From NCBI RefSeq assembly GCF_002284535.1, contig NZ_NPKH01000016.1, positions 310,001 through 374,000 of the forward strand: a stretch of 64,000 nt of DNA, given 5' to 3'. Every line of letters begins with the position of its first letter. The stretch's first letter is position 1. The position numbers and the translations under genes are program-made. Positions 29,993-38,941 of this stretch are shown piece after piece. This DNA comes from Mesorhizobium wenxiniae. Lineage in GTDB: Bacteria; Pseudomonadota; Alphaproteobacteria; Rhizobiales; Rhizobiaceae. The notes under the pieces were generated by a model. It had not been told where the DNA came from and did no database searches. It saw nothing but the letters and a program-made list of their open reading frames with translations.

Positions 29993-32011
29993 GTGTGCGT
30001 GACCTCACTCGGCGCCACCGTTACCCGCGAAGGCATTCGCTTTGCCGCATGGTCGTCTGCAGCCAGCCGGCTCTGGGTGTCGATCTTTGATGAGCAGGGT
30101 AACACGGAGACCGACCGGCTCGAACTCCAGCCGGAAGGCGAGGGCGTTCACGCGCTTTTCGTTGCCGGCCTCGCTGCCGGCACCCGATACGGGTTTCGCG
30201 CCGATGGCGACTATGCGCCCGAGAAAGGGCTCTGGTTCGATCCCGACAAGCTGCTGGTCGACCCATATGCCGTCGAGATCGACAGGCCTTACGTCTATGA
30301 CATCAGGCTCGCCGCACGACGGGGCGAGGGCACCGATACCGCGCCGCTGCTGCCGAAAGCGATTGCCGCCACCCTGCCGCAACCGGTGCCTGCCTTGCCG
30401 CCGCTATTCCAGCCCGGTGGCCTGATCTACGAAGTGCCGGTGCGCGCCTTCACAATGCTGCATCCGGACATCCCGAAGCCCCAGCGCGGAACGATTGCAG
30501 CTCTTGCCCATCCGGCCATCGTCGAGCACCTGAAAAAACTCGGGGTCGGGGCGGTCGAACTGATGCCGGTGACGGCATCGATCGATGAGCGGCATCTGCC
30601 GCCGCTCGGGCTGCGTAATGCCTGGAGCTACAACCCCGTGACCTTCATGGCGCTCGATCCGCGCCTGGCGCCCGGCGGTCTCGCGGAATTGCGGCAGACC
30701 GTCGCCACGCTGCGTGAGGCCGGCATCGGCGTCATCCTCGACCTCGTCTTCAACCACACCGGCGAAAGCGACAGGCTTGGGCCGACGCTGTCGCTGCGCG
30801 GCCTCGACAGCCGCGCCTACTTCCGACATTGGCCGGACGGCAGCTTGGCTAACGACACCGGCACCGGCAACACGGTCGCCTGTGATCATCCGATCGTCCG
30901 GGAAATGATCCTCGACACGCTTCGTCACTTTGTCCGCCATGCTGGCGTCGACGGTTTCCGCTTCGATCTGGCGCCCATTTTGGGTCGGGTCGATGGCGTA
31001 TTCGACGCGGCGGCACCGTTGCTTATGGCTATTCGGAACGACCCGGTCCTTAGTGACAGGGTGCTGATCGCCGAGCCTTGGGATATCGGCCCGGACGGCT
31101 ATCAGCTTGGCAATTTTCCGCCGCCCTTCCTCGAATGGAACGACAAATATCGCGACGACATCCGCCGGTTCTGGCGCGGCGATAGCGGCATGGTCGGCGC
31201 GCTGGCGACCCGGCTTGCCGGCTCGTCCGACGTGTTTGCCAAGCCAGGCCACCAGACAAGCCGCAGCGTCAATTTCATCGCCGCGCATGACGGCATGACG
31301 CTGGCCGACATTGTTGCCTACGAGCACAAGCACAATGAGGCCAATGGCGAGCAGAACCGCGATGGCCACGACGACAACTTGTCCTGGAACAATGGCGTCG
31401 AGGGTGAGACCGGCGACCGGGGGATCGTTACGGCTCGTTTCGATGACCAGTGTGCGCTGCTCGCGACACTGTTTGCCTCGCGCGGCACGGTCATGCTGAC
31501 CGCCGGCGACGAATTCGGCCGCACCCAGAAGGGCAACAACAATGCCTATGCGCAGGACAACGAGATCACCTGGCTCGACTGGACCGGGCGTGACCAGGCG
31601 TTGGAACAATCCGCCGTTTTGCTCGCCGCGATGCGTCGTTCCGTGCCGGCGCTTTCCGACACGCGCTTGCTGACCGGAGAGCCGCGGCCCGGGTCAGAAA
31701 TACCGGACGTCGTCTGGCTGACTGAAACCGGCATGCCGCTCGATGAGGCAGGCTGGCACGATTTCGGGCGGTACCGCCTGATCATGATGCTCGGCGGCGA
31801 TGATTGCCGCCTTGCCGTGGTCATCAATGGCGATCGCCGGGCGTGTATGTTCACGCTGCCGGAGCGCGACGGATTTCGCTGGGAGCCAGCCATCGAAACA
31901 CCGGACGGCGCAGCCGGAATTTCACGGCCGGTGGCGGGGCGAACGGTGATTTTCATGATCGAACACAAAGCCGCGCAGGCTCAGATAAAGGAGAACGGCG
32001 GTGGCAAGTGA
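29993..32011 (+). CDS. glgX: Glycogen debranching enzyme
   Basis: A GH13 isoamylase-type debranching enzyme of about 672 residues that removes alpha-1,6 side chains left by glycogen phosphorylase. The N-terminal CBM48 is visible as LGATVTREGIRFAAWSSAAS and GTRYGFRADGDYAPE. The barrel has VELMPVTASIDE, ILDLVFNHTGES (region I), GFRFDLAPILGR with the nucleophile Asp, LIAEPWDIGP with the Glu and FIAAHDGMTLAD with the third Asp. GTG codons at 29993 and 29999 are both possible starts; a frame open from 29885 would translate the palindromic repeat and is less likely. The stop overlaps the next gene by 11 bases. Confidence 0.93.
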   Translation: MCVTSLGATVTREGIRFAAWSSAASRLWVSIFDEQGNTETDRLELQPEGEGVHALFVAGLAAGTRYGFRADGDYAPEKGLWFDPDKLLVDPYAVEIDRPYVYDIRLAARRGEGTDTAPLLPKAIAATLPQPVPALPPLFQPGGLIYEVPVRAFTMLHPDIPKPQRGTIAALAHPAIVEHLKKLGVGAVELMPVTASIDERHLPPLGLRNAWSYNPVTFMALDPRLAPGGLAELRQTVATLREAGIGVILDLVFNHTGESDRLGPTLSLRGLDSRAYFRHWPDGSLANDTGTGNTVACDHPIVREMILDTLRHFVRHAGVDGFRFDLAPILGRVDGVFDAAAPLLMAIRNDPVLSDRVLIAEPWDIGPDGYQLGNFPPPFLEWNDKYRDDIRRFWRGDSGMVGALATRLAGSSDVFAKPGHQTSRSVNFIAAHDGMTLADIVAYEHKHNEANGEQNRDGHDDNLSWNNGVEGETGDRGIVTARFDDQCALLATLFASRGTVMLTAGDEFGRTQKGNNNAYAQDNEITWLDWTGRDQALEQSAVLLAAMRRSVPALSDTRLLTGEPRPGSEIPDVVWLTETGMPLDEAGWHDFGRYRLIMMLGGDDCRLAVVINGDRRACMFTLPERDGFRWEPAIETPDGAAGISRPVAGRTVIFMIEHKAAQAQIKENGGGK

Positions 32012-33626
32012 CAACGCCGAGTGGTGGCGCGGCTGCGTCATCTACCAGATCTACCCGCGCTCCTTGCAGGACACGACAGGGGACGGCAGTGGCGATCTGC
32101 GCGGCATTGTCTCAAGGCTGGCTCATGTCGCATCGCTTGGCGTCGACGCCGTCTGGCTGTCGCCCTTCTTCAAGTCACCGATGGCCGATATGGGCTACGA
32201 CGTATCCGACTATACAGCCGTCGACCCGATGTTCGGCATATCAGAGGATTTCGAGACGGTGGTCGCCGAGGCGCACCGTCTCGGCCTGAAAGTCATTATC
32301 GACCAGGTCCTGTCGCATTCGTCCGACCGGCACGAATGGTTCGTCGAAAGCCGCGCGAGCCGCGATAACCCTAGGGCGGACTGGTATGTCTGGGCCAATC
32401 CGAGGCCTGACGGCACCGCGCCCAATAACTGGCTGTCGGTCTTTGGCGGCCCCGCCTGGGAGTGGGACGCGACCCGCAGACAATACTACATGCATAATTT
32501 CCTCGCCTCCCAGCCGGACCTCAATTTCCACAATCCGGAGGTTCAGGACGCCTTGCTGGAAACGGTGCGGTTTTGGCTGGAGCGCGGCGTCGACGGCTTT
32601 CGGCTCGATACGGTCAACTACTATGTCCATGACCGCTGGCTGCGCAGCAACCCGCCCCTGGCGTCGAGCGTCGCCGGCACCAACACCGAAACCAATCCCT
32701 ACCTCTATCAGGAGCATCTGTTTGACAAAACGCAGCCCGAAAACCTCGCATTCCTCAAGCGGTTTCGGGCGCTGCTCGACGAATATGAGGGCCGCGCCGC
32801 CGTCGGCGAGGTCGGCGACGAAACCCGTTCGTTGCAGACGCTCGCCGCCTACACCAGCGGCGGCGACAAGCTCGACATGTGCTACACGTTCGACCTGCTC
32901 GGTCCGCAATTCTCGGCAGCACATGTACGCGGATGTGTCGAGGCTTTCGAGAGTACGGTCTTGGACGGTTGGGTCTGCTGGGCGTTTTCCAACCACGATG
33001 TCGTTCGCCATGTGACACGCTGGACGAGGCCTGGCGGCGATCTGGAAAGGACGGCGAAGTTCTCGATCGCGCTGCTGTCATGCCTGCGTGGATCGATCTG
33101 CCTCTATCAGGGCGAGGAGCTCGGGCTGGAGGAGGCGGAATTGGCGTTCGAGGATCTGCGCGATCCGTACGGCATCCGCTTCTGGCCGGGATTCAAGGGC
33201 AGGGATGGATGCCGCACGCCGATGGTCTGGGAGAAAGGCGCCGACAATGCCGGGTTTTCAACAGGCGAGCCGTGGCTCCCGATCCCGGAAAGCCATCGCG
33301 CCCGCGCGGTCGATGTCCAGAACGGCGAGGAAAAGTCGGTTCTAGCCAGCTACCGGATGATGCTTGCTTTGCGCAAGCAGCATGCGGCGCTGGTTCGGGG
33401 CTCGATCCGGTTCCTCGATGCCGAGCGCGATGTCCTTGCCTTCATCCGCGAAGGCGGCGGCGAAAAGCTGCTTTGCGTCTTTAATTTCGCCGATGAGCCA
33501 GCCAATTGGCGGTTGCCGCAGGACGTCGATGTCGCAGAGACGATCGATCTTGGGGTTGGTGGGGCCTTCCAGAACGGCGCTCTGTCACTGCCGCCGCTAA
33601 GCTGCTTTCTCGGACGAGCCGGCTGA
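32001..33626 (+). CDS. GH13 alpha-glucosidase
   Basis: A 541-residue cytoplasmic alpha-glucosidase of the AglA/oligo-1,6-glucosidase type (GH13), which splits glucose from short alpha-glucosides such as maltose, sucrose or trimmed glycogen branches. The N-terminal WWRGCVIYQIYPRSLQDT is diagnostic. By motif the catalytic residues are Asp203 (GFRLDTVNYY), Glu270 (AAVGEVGDE) and Asp333 (FSNHDVVRH). The GTG start at 32001 has AAAGGAG upstream and lies inside the glgX end, so the gene is coupled to the glycogen operon. It probably finishes degradation of the oligosaccharides released by GlgX. It converges on the TadG-like gene with 16 bases between. Confidence 0.92.
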   Translation: MASDNAEWWRGCVIYQIYPRSLQDTTGDGSGDLRGIVSRLAHVASLGVDAVWLSPFFKSPMADMGYDVSDYTAVDPMFGISEDFETVVAEAHRLGLKVIIDQVLSHSSDRHEWFVESRASRDNPRADWYVWANPRPDGTAPNNWLSVFGGPAWEWDATRRQYYMHNFLASQPDLNFHNPEVQDALLETVRFWLERGVDGFRLDTVNYYVHDRWLRSNPPLASSVAGTNTETNPYLYQEHLFDKTQPENLAFLKRFRALLDEYEGRAAVGEVGDETRSLQTLAAYTSGGDKLDMCYTFDLLGPQFSAAHVRGCVEAFESTVLDGWVCWAFSNHDVVRHVTRWTRPGGDLERTAKFSIALLSCLRGSICLYQGEELGLEEAELAFEDLRDPYGIRFWPGFKGRDGCRTPMVWEKGADNAGFSTGEPWLPIPESHRARAVDVQNGEEKSVLASYRMMLALRKQHAALVRGSIRFLDAERDVLAFIREGGGEKLLCVFNFADEPANWRLPQDVDVAETIDLGVGGAFQNGALSLPPLSCFLGRAG

Positions 33627-33642
33627 TCTCTCTACTTGGTCG

Positions 33643-35427
33643 TCATTGAACGAGCACGGAGCGCCCGCAAGTCGCGCCCATGACCCGGACGTCGGCCTCG
33701 CCGACGCGCACGCCCAGTGCCGCAAGCACGTTGTAAACCAATTCGTCGACCGGCGCCGTCACGCCGTTCAGCAGCGCCACCACTGCCGGCTTCACCGTTC
33801 CAAGAAGGGCGGTTACATCAAGCCCGAGGCCCAGCGCACTGACCGAAAGCGACAAATTGCCGACCAGCGACGTGGTGAGAGATTGCGTCAGGTTTTTCGT
33901 GGAAGCGGTTTTTATCGTCTTGTTTGCGATTTCGGTGCTGTTGAAGGTCAGTATCGTCGGATCGTTGTTGGCGATCTCAACGGCCGCAGAACCATTCACG
34001 CCGACCAGACTCAGGGTGAGAAACAGAAGCTTCACGCTGACCTGCGCGATTTCGGCATTTTGAAACGACTGTGGGTTGCTGAAATCGGCGAAGGCGGAGG
34101 GGCTGTTGTCGGCATCGCTGGCGCCAAGGTGTAGCGAGGCAAGGCCCGGACGTGCGGCAATGGTAACCTTCAAACTGTCGGGGTGCCCGGTCGGGCAGCT
34201 GATGTCGGTCAGCCTGGCTTCGGCGGAGGCCACCTCAACATGCAGCGGCAGTTTGACGGCCAGCAGGCTGATACCGCCACCAAGATTCGAATTGCCGATG
34301 CCGACGGATGCCACCAGCTTGATCCTCGTCTGCGCCGTACGCACCACGGCGCCCTTCTCGCCGATTGTCAGCCATGGCGAGAATTGCGCCGGTTCGCCGA
34401 TGGCTACGGCAAGTGTGGTCGAGGTAAGCCCCGGAATGGTGGCCCCGAGATTGACCTGGACCTGGTTCGAACCGTTGGCCAGTGCAGCGGCGGTGGCCAG
34501 CATGCCCATGACGCTTGCATCGACGGAAAGGCCAGCCGGCTTTTGTCCGAGGCCCAACTGGCCAATTGATCCAAGGTCGACAAGACGATTGAGCGGGATT
34601 TTGACCGTGCTGGTGGCTCTGGACGCGATTGTCTGCAGAACGAGCTTGCTGCTGCTGCCAACTGTTGAAACGTTAGCCAGGGCCGTGGCTACCTGGCCCA
34701 CTGTCGCTTTTGATGCCAGCACGTCTGAATAGCTGACGCCTGTCAGTTGCAACTGGACGGCAAGAGCGTCGACGAACGAAAGCACATTCACATCGGCCGA
34801 GATCAGGGCGTTATAGTCCATGACGCTGAGCGAGATGTTAGTGCCCAGGAGGCCGCTGAGAAGCGAGTTCAGGATGCCGCCATTGACGCTGAGAAGCCTG
34901 GACCCGACCGAGAACATCGCCTGTGGCGTGACGCTGGCAAGGGCTTCGGTGCCGATGACCGGCGTAGGAATAAGCGAACTTGCGAAATAGCGGGCAGGAA
35001 TCTTTTTCAGCGCGACATAGACGGCATTGTACGGCGTCTTGCCGGCCTCGAAGCGCTTGTCGACGCCGAGCGACGACTCTGGTGAGTATCGGCCGGCGGT
35101 GACCGACACGACGGTTTTTCCGAGGGCAGGGGCGATCGTCTGTCCTGCCTTCTGAACAACGATACCCGGCATTCCATTGTCGCCGAGCGTGGCCACCACC
35201 GCGGCCTCAATGTTCGTGATGTTCGAGGCGGCAGTGATTGCCGCCAGATCGGTCATTGCCTGGGCTTCCCGGCGCTCCGTGTAGATCGAGCCTTCGTCGA
35301 TGGCGAAGCCGGCCAGCGCCAGCGCGAACGGTGCGCACAGCGCCGTCATGACGGTGAAGTTCGCCTTCAGATCGCCAAGCATTGAGCGGGCGGCCCGGCC
35401 GATCCTCCTCGGCAAAGGTTCCGACAT
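33643..35427 (-). CDS. TadG-like membrane-anchored pilus/adhesin protein
   Basis: A 594-residue protein with the TadG start: basic residues, then LKANFTVMTALCAPFALALAGFAIDEGSIYTERREAQAMTDLAAI, where one membrane segment is followed by the conserved tyrosine/acid segment of pseudopilin-like TadG. The long remainder is beta-rich, exported, and full of Ser/Thr/Val repeats (about residues 150-560) with few cysteines. The family helps assemble Flp/Tad pili or anchors them in the envelope. No tadA, tadB, tadC, rcpA or flp gene is present nearby, only the TadE-like gene immediately upstream (ATG directly after the TadE stop). Pilus function here is inference. Confidence 0.78.
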   Translation of the reverse strand: MSEPLPRRIGRAARSMLGDLKANFTVMTALCAPFALALAGFAIDEGSIYTERREAQAMTDLAAITAASNITNIEAAVVATLGDNGMPGIVVQKAGQTIAPALGKTVVSVTAGRYSPESSLGVDKRFEAGKTPYNAVYVALKKIPARYFASSLIPTPVIGTEALASVTPQAMFSVGSRLLSVNGGILNSLLSGLLGTNISLSVMDYNALISADVNVLSFVDALAVQLQLTGVSYSDVLASKATVGQVATALANVSTVGSSSKLVLQTIASRATSTVKIPLNRLVDLGSIGQLGLGQKPAGLSVDASVMGMLATAAALANGSNQVQVNLGATIPGLTSTTLAVAIGEPAQFSPWLTIGEKGAVVRTAQTRIKLVASVGIGNSNLGGGISLLAVKLPLHVEVASAEARLTDISCPTGHPDSLKVTIAARPGLASLHLGASDADNSPSAFADFSNPQSFQNAEIAQVSVKLLFLTLSLVGVNGSAAVEIANNDPTILTFNSTEIANKTIKTASTKNLTQSLTTSLVGNLSLSVSALGLGLDVTALLGTVKPAVVALLNGVTAPVDELVYNVLAALGVRVGEADVRVMGATCGRSVLVQ

Positions 35428-35928
35428 TCAGATGCCTCCAACCCGGATTGTCGACTGGCGTGAGATCGTGGTTCCAGGCATGGGCAGCGCCGGGAACAAA
35501 TTCCAGACGGGCAGGTTGCGGGCATCATATTGGATGGACACGACGAACTGTTTTCCGTCGGCCGTGCTGTCCTTTGCCTGATAGGTCAGCTTGTCGGATT
35601 TGACGAAGGGATATCCGCCGGCATTGTTGTTGACGAAACTGGTCACCAGCGCCTGGCGCTCGCCTTCGTTCAGCCCGGCAATCGCCGTGCGGGCGGCGTC
35701 CGCCGCAATTTGCTGCACGGAGTGGCTTGCCCCGAAATAGATACCATATGCAACCATTCCGAGCAAAAGTAAGATAAAAATCGGCGAAAGCAGCGCGAAC
35801 TCAACAGCGGAAGTTCCGGACTGCTCTCTAAACTGGCGTAATTTGAGTCTTACACGGCGCGATTCATGACGCTCTATAGAGATTGTCTTACTTTCTTCGC
35901 GGTTCATGTCCTTCGCCCATCGAGACAT
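35428..35928 (-). CDS. TadE-like pseudopilin
   Basis: A protein of about 166 residues with the TadE signature GTSAVEFALLSPIFILLLLGMVAY: a prepilin-type segment with the conserved Glu followed by one membrane helix at about residues 35-60. The rest is periplasmic, including IAADAARTAIAGLNEGERQ, typical of the family. Start choice is uncertain: GTG at 35940, ATG at 35928 and ATG at 35907 are in frame and none has an ideal site; 35928 is a compromise. It is directly followed by the TadG-like gene and probably processed by a TadV/PilD-type peptidase encoded elsewhere. Confidence 0.8.
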   Translation of the reverse strand: MSRWAKDMNREESKTISIERHESRRVRLKLRQFREQSGTSAVEFALLSPIFILLLLGMVAYGIYFGASHSVQQIAADAARTAIAGLNEGERQALVTSFVNNNAGGYPFVKSDKLTYQAKDSTADGKQFVVSIQYDARNLPVWNLFPALPMPGTTISRQSTIRVGGI

Positions 35929-35940
35929 ACCGAAGCTCAC

Positions 35941-36263
35941 GAAAAATATAACCCATCGTTGTTTAAAGACGCATTAAGACATTTCGGCAAAGTGGAATCG
36001 ACGACGAGTTTCTGGCCGGAAACGAAGGTTTGAAATGGGAAACGAAGCAAGCCGCTGTTCTGCCGGTCACGAAGTGGCCTGTCGCTGCGCCTTACTTAGG
36101 GTGACCTAACGAGTCTGTTGAAATAAAAAATCGCCACGTTACTGTTTGGCCACCAGCTGCCGGAAAGGGAACCGGCGGCGCGCTCAAAGGGCCATCTAAT
36201 CGGTTTCGGGGCGTCAACACTCAAGAGGCGCAGCTGAACGGCCGCCTCGACAGGGAGAACTCC
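35941..36263. other. Divergent intergenic region, tadEG and oppA
   Basis: About 320 bases between two divergent transcripts. It holds a short perfect dyad TTAGG-GTGA-CCTAA at 36096-36109, a possible regulator site, and the AGGGAGAA ribosome binding site of oppA at its end. No gene-like frame was found. Promoters in both directions must lie here, but I could not assign them. Confidence 0.5.
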
Positions 36264-37856
36264 ATGCTGAAAAATATGCTGAAGGCGACGGTGTTCGCCA
36301 CAACCATGGCCTTGGCCGCCGGCACGTTCTACACGCCGGCCTTCGCCGAGGTCGTCTATAACCGCGGCACCGCCGCCGAATCGGAGTCGCTCGACCCGCA
36401 CAAGACCTCGACAATTTACGAAGCAAATATTTTGCGTGACCTGTTCCAGGGGCTGACCATGCAGGACGCAAAGGCGAACCTCATCCCGGGCGCCGCCGAA
36501 AGCTGGACAGTATCGGACGACGGCACCGTATACACCTTCAAGCTGCGCAAGGGCGCCGTCTGGTCGGATGGTGCTCCGGTCACGGCAGATGACTTCGTCT
36601 ACGCTTTCCAACGGCTGGAAGACCCGGCCACCGGCGCCGAATACGCTTCGATGCTCTATCCCGTGAAGAATGCCGAGGAGGTGAACACCAAGAAGGCCAA
36701 GCCCGAGGAGATGGGCGTCAAGGCAATCGACGCAAATACGCTGGAAGTGACGCTGAAGGCGCCCACGCCCTATTTCCTCGAAATGCTGACCCACCAGGCG
36801 GCCTATCCGGTCAACAAGGCCTCAATGGAAAAGCTCGGCGCCGATTGGATCAAGCCGGGCAATCTGGTCTCCAACGGCGCCTATACGCTGGCGGAGTGGG
36901 TTCCCAACGACCACATCAAACTGGTCAAGAATCCGAAATTCTGGGACGCTGCGACCGTCAAGCTCGACGTCGTCAACTACATCCCGACCGAAGATCGTTC
37001 GTCGGCGATGAAGCGCTTTGAGGCCGGCGAACTCGACAGCTACGACGACCTCCCGACCGAGCAGCTCGCCGACCTCAAGGCCAAGTTTGGCGATCAGATT
37101 CGCGTCGGGCCTTACCTCGGCACCTACTATTTTGCGATCAAGACCGACAAGGCCCCGTGGGACAACGTCGAACTGCGCAACGCCATCTCCATGGCAGTCG
37201 ACCGCGATTTCCTTGCCGAAAAGGTCTGGCAGAACTCGATGCTGCCCGGCTATTCGATGGTGCCTCCAGGCATTGAGGGCTATACGCCGGCAATGGCCAA
37301 ATACGCGGATATGTCGCAGATCGACCGCGAGGATGAGGCCAAGAAGGTACTCGAGAAGCTTGGCTATACCCCCGAGAAACCGCTGAAGATGGAAATCCGC
37401 TACAACACGTCGGAAAACCACAAGAACACTGCGGTCGCCATCCAGGAGCAGTTGAAGCCGCTCGGCGTCGAAGTCACGCTGCTCAACACCGACACCAAGA
37501 CCCACTACTCCTTCCTTGAGCAGAAGGGCGACTACGACGTGGCGCGTGCTGGCTGGATTGCCGATTACAAGGATCCGGAAACCTTCCTCGGCATCTCCCG
37601 CAAGGCAAGCGGCAACAACTATTCGGGCTACAACAGCCCGGAATTCGAGAAGGCCATGGACGAGGCGGCCGCCGCCGGCGGCAAGCCCGAACAGCGCATG
37701 AAAGAACTCGCCGAGGCCGAGCGCATCCTCGTCGACGAGGTCGGCAACATCCCGCTTCTCTACTATAGCTACAAGGATATCGTTTCTCCGAAGCTTCATG
37801 GCTTCGAGGATAACGTCATGGACGTGCATCCGTCCCGCTTCATCTCCAAGGACTGA
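36264..37856 (+). CDS. oppA: Oligopeptide ABC transporter substrate-binding protein OppA
   Basis: A 530-residue periplasmic binding protein of family 5 (SBP_bac_5). It has a signal peptide ending near TPAFAEV (about residue 29). The typical family-5 segments follow: RGTAAESESLDPHKTST, GLTMQDAKANLIPGAAESW, GTVYTFKLRKGAVWSDGAPV, DDFVYAFQRL and late DYDVARAGWIADYKDPETFL. This pattern resembles E. coli OppA/MppA, which bind di- to pentapeptides. An AGGGAGAA site precedes the ATG. It is separated from oppB by a 161-base gap that holds a repeat element, which may favour extra OppA production. Confidence 0.93.
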   Translation: MLKNMLKATVFATTMALAAGTFYTPAFAEVVYNRGTAAESESLDPHKTSTIYEANILRDLFQGLTMQDAKANLIPGAAESWTVSDDGTVYTFKLRKGAVWSDGAPVTADDFVYAFQRLEDPATGAEYASMLYPVKNAEEVNTKKAKPEEMGVKAIDANTLEVTLKAPTPYFLEMLTHQAAYPVNKASMEKLGADWIKPGNLVSNGAYTLAEWVPNDHIKLVKNPKFWDAATVKLDVVNYIPTEDRSSAMKRFEAGELDSYDDLPTEQLADLKAKFGDQIRVGPYLGTYYFAIKTDKAPWDNVELRNAISMAVDRDFLAEKVWQNSMLPGYSMVPPGIEGYTPAMAKYADMSQIDREDEAKKVLEKLGYTPEKPLKMEIRYNTSENHKNTAVAIQEQLKPLGVEVTLLNTDTKTHYSFLEQKGDYDVARAGWIADYKDPETFLGISRKASGNNYSGYNSPEFEKAMDEAAAAGGKPEQRMKELAEAERILVDEVGNIPLLYYSYKDIVSPKLHGFEDNVMDVHPSRFISKD

Positions 37857-37881
37857 TCTCCTTGGCCGGACTGCCGCTCCT

Positions 37882-37969
37882 TTACAGCGCCGCGCGTCCT
37901 CCGGGACGTGCAAAGGGCGCTGTAACGCCTTGATTTGCGCGTGATCCTTTCCGAACCTTCGGTTCGGGT
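37882..37969. repeat. Two-hairpin rhizobial intergenic repeat between oppA and oppB
   Basis: TTACAGCGCC (37882-37891) pairs exactly with GGCGCTGTAA (37916-37925), with an inner GCGCGTCC/GGGACGTGC stem. Then CCGAACC-TTC-GGTTCGG (37951-37967) forms a second perfect hairpin. The CAGCGCCGCGCGTC..GGGCGCTGTAACGC and following GTGATCCTTTCCGAA pattern is a well-known repeat family of rhizobial intergenic regions. It may act as a transcript stabiliser or attenuator within the opp operon. Confidence 0.8.
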
Positions 37970-38017
37970 CATGCGTTAGGGGCGGCGGCTCCGGTTTGCT
38001 AGCAAAGCGGGGAACCG

Positions 38018-38941
38018 ATGCTACGATACGTATTCCGGCGGCTCCTGACCGCCATCCCGACGCTGTTCGTCATCGTGACCATGGCGTTCTTCCTGATACG
38101 TGTCGCGCCTGGCGGCCCGTTCAATCAGGAGCGGGGCCTCAGCCCCGAGATCAAGGCCAATCTTGAAGCGCAGTTCGGCCTCAACGACCCGCTCTGGCTG
38201 CAATATGTCCACTATCTCGGCAATCTGCTGCGCGGCAATTTCGGTCCGAGCTACAACATGCCGGATTTCACCGTCACCGAATTGTTTGCCAGGGGCCTGC
38301 CCGTTTCAATCCAGATCGGCGCCTCGGCCCTGATCCTGGCACTGCTGCTCGGCGGCCTCCTCGGCACTGTTGCCGCGCTCAACCAGAACAGGCTTGCCGA
38401 CTACTCGGTGATCGCGCTGGCCGCCGCCGGCAGCACCGTCCCGACCTTCGTCATCGCTCCGGTGATCCAGCTTGTGTTCGGCCTGACCTGGAAGCTGCTG
38501 CCGATCGGCGGCTGGGGCGATGGCGCCTTGCTCAACAAGGTCGGGCCGGTGCTGACGCTCGCCTTGCCGCAGATCGCCATCGTCGCTCGCCTGATGCGCG
38601 GCTCGATGATCGAATCGTTGCGCTCTCACCACATCCGCACCGCACGCGCGCTCGGCCTGTCGGACTGGTCTGTCATCGTCAAGCATGCGCTGCGCGGCGC
38701 CATACTGCCGATCGTCTCCTTTACCGGCCCAGCGGCGGCGGCGCTCCTCACCGGTTCGATCATCGTCGAGACGATCTTTTCTATTCCCGGCATCGGCCGC
38801 TATTTCGTCGATGCCGCGCTCAACCGCGACTACACACTGGTCATGGGCACCGTGGTGGTGATCGCGCTGTTCACCATCGTCTTCAACCTGATCGTCGACG
38901 TCATGTATGCCTTCGTCGATCCGAGGGTGCGCTATGACTGA
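38018..38941 (+). CDS. oppB: Oligopeptide ABC transporter permease OppB
   Basis: A 307-residue permease of the DppB/OppB type (BPD_transp_1). It starts with MLRYVFRRLLTAIPTLFVIV (first membrane helix), followed by the usual periplasmic GGPFNQERGLSPEIKANLEAQ region and five further helices. The ATPase-contact EAA loop is RTARALGLSDWSVIVKHALR. The C-terminus ends VDVMYAFVDPRVRYD as in the family. A GGGGAACC site precedes the ATG. The stop overlaps oppC by 8 bases. Confidence 0.95.
   Translation: MLRYVFRRLLTAIPTLFVIVTMAFFLIRVAPGGPFNQERGLSPEIKANLEAQFGLNDPLWLQYVHYLGNLLRGNFGPSYNMPDFTVTELFARGLPVSIQIGASALILALLLGGLLGTVAALNQNRLADYSVIALAAAGSTVPTFVIAPVIQLVFGLTWKLLPIGGWGDGALLNKVGPVLTLALPQIAIVARLMRGSMIESLRSHHIRTARALGLSDWSVIVKHALRGAILPIVSFTGPAAAALLTGSIIVETIFSIPGIGRYFVDAALNRDYTLVMGTVVVIALFTIVFNLIVDVMYAFVDPRVRYD

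Noticed and set aside
30404-31609. 401-codon open frame on the - strand within glgX
   Set aside because: Antisense shadow of the GH13 barrel, with composition typical of reverse frames and no motif.
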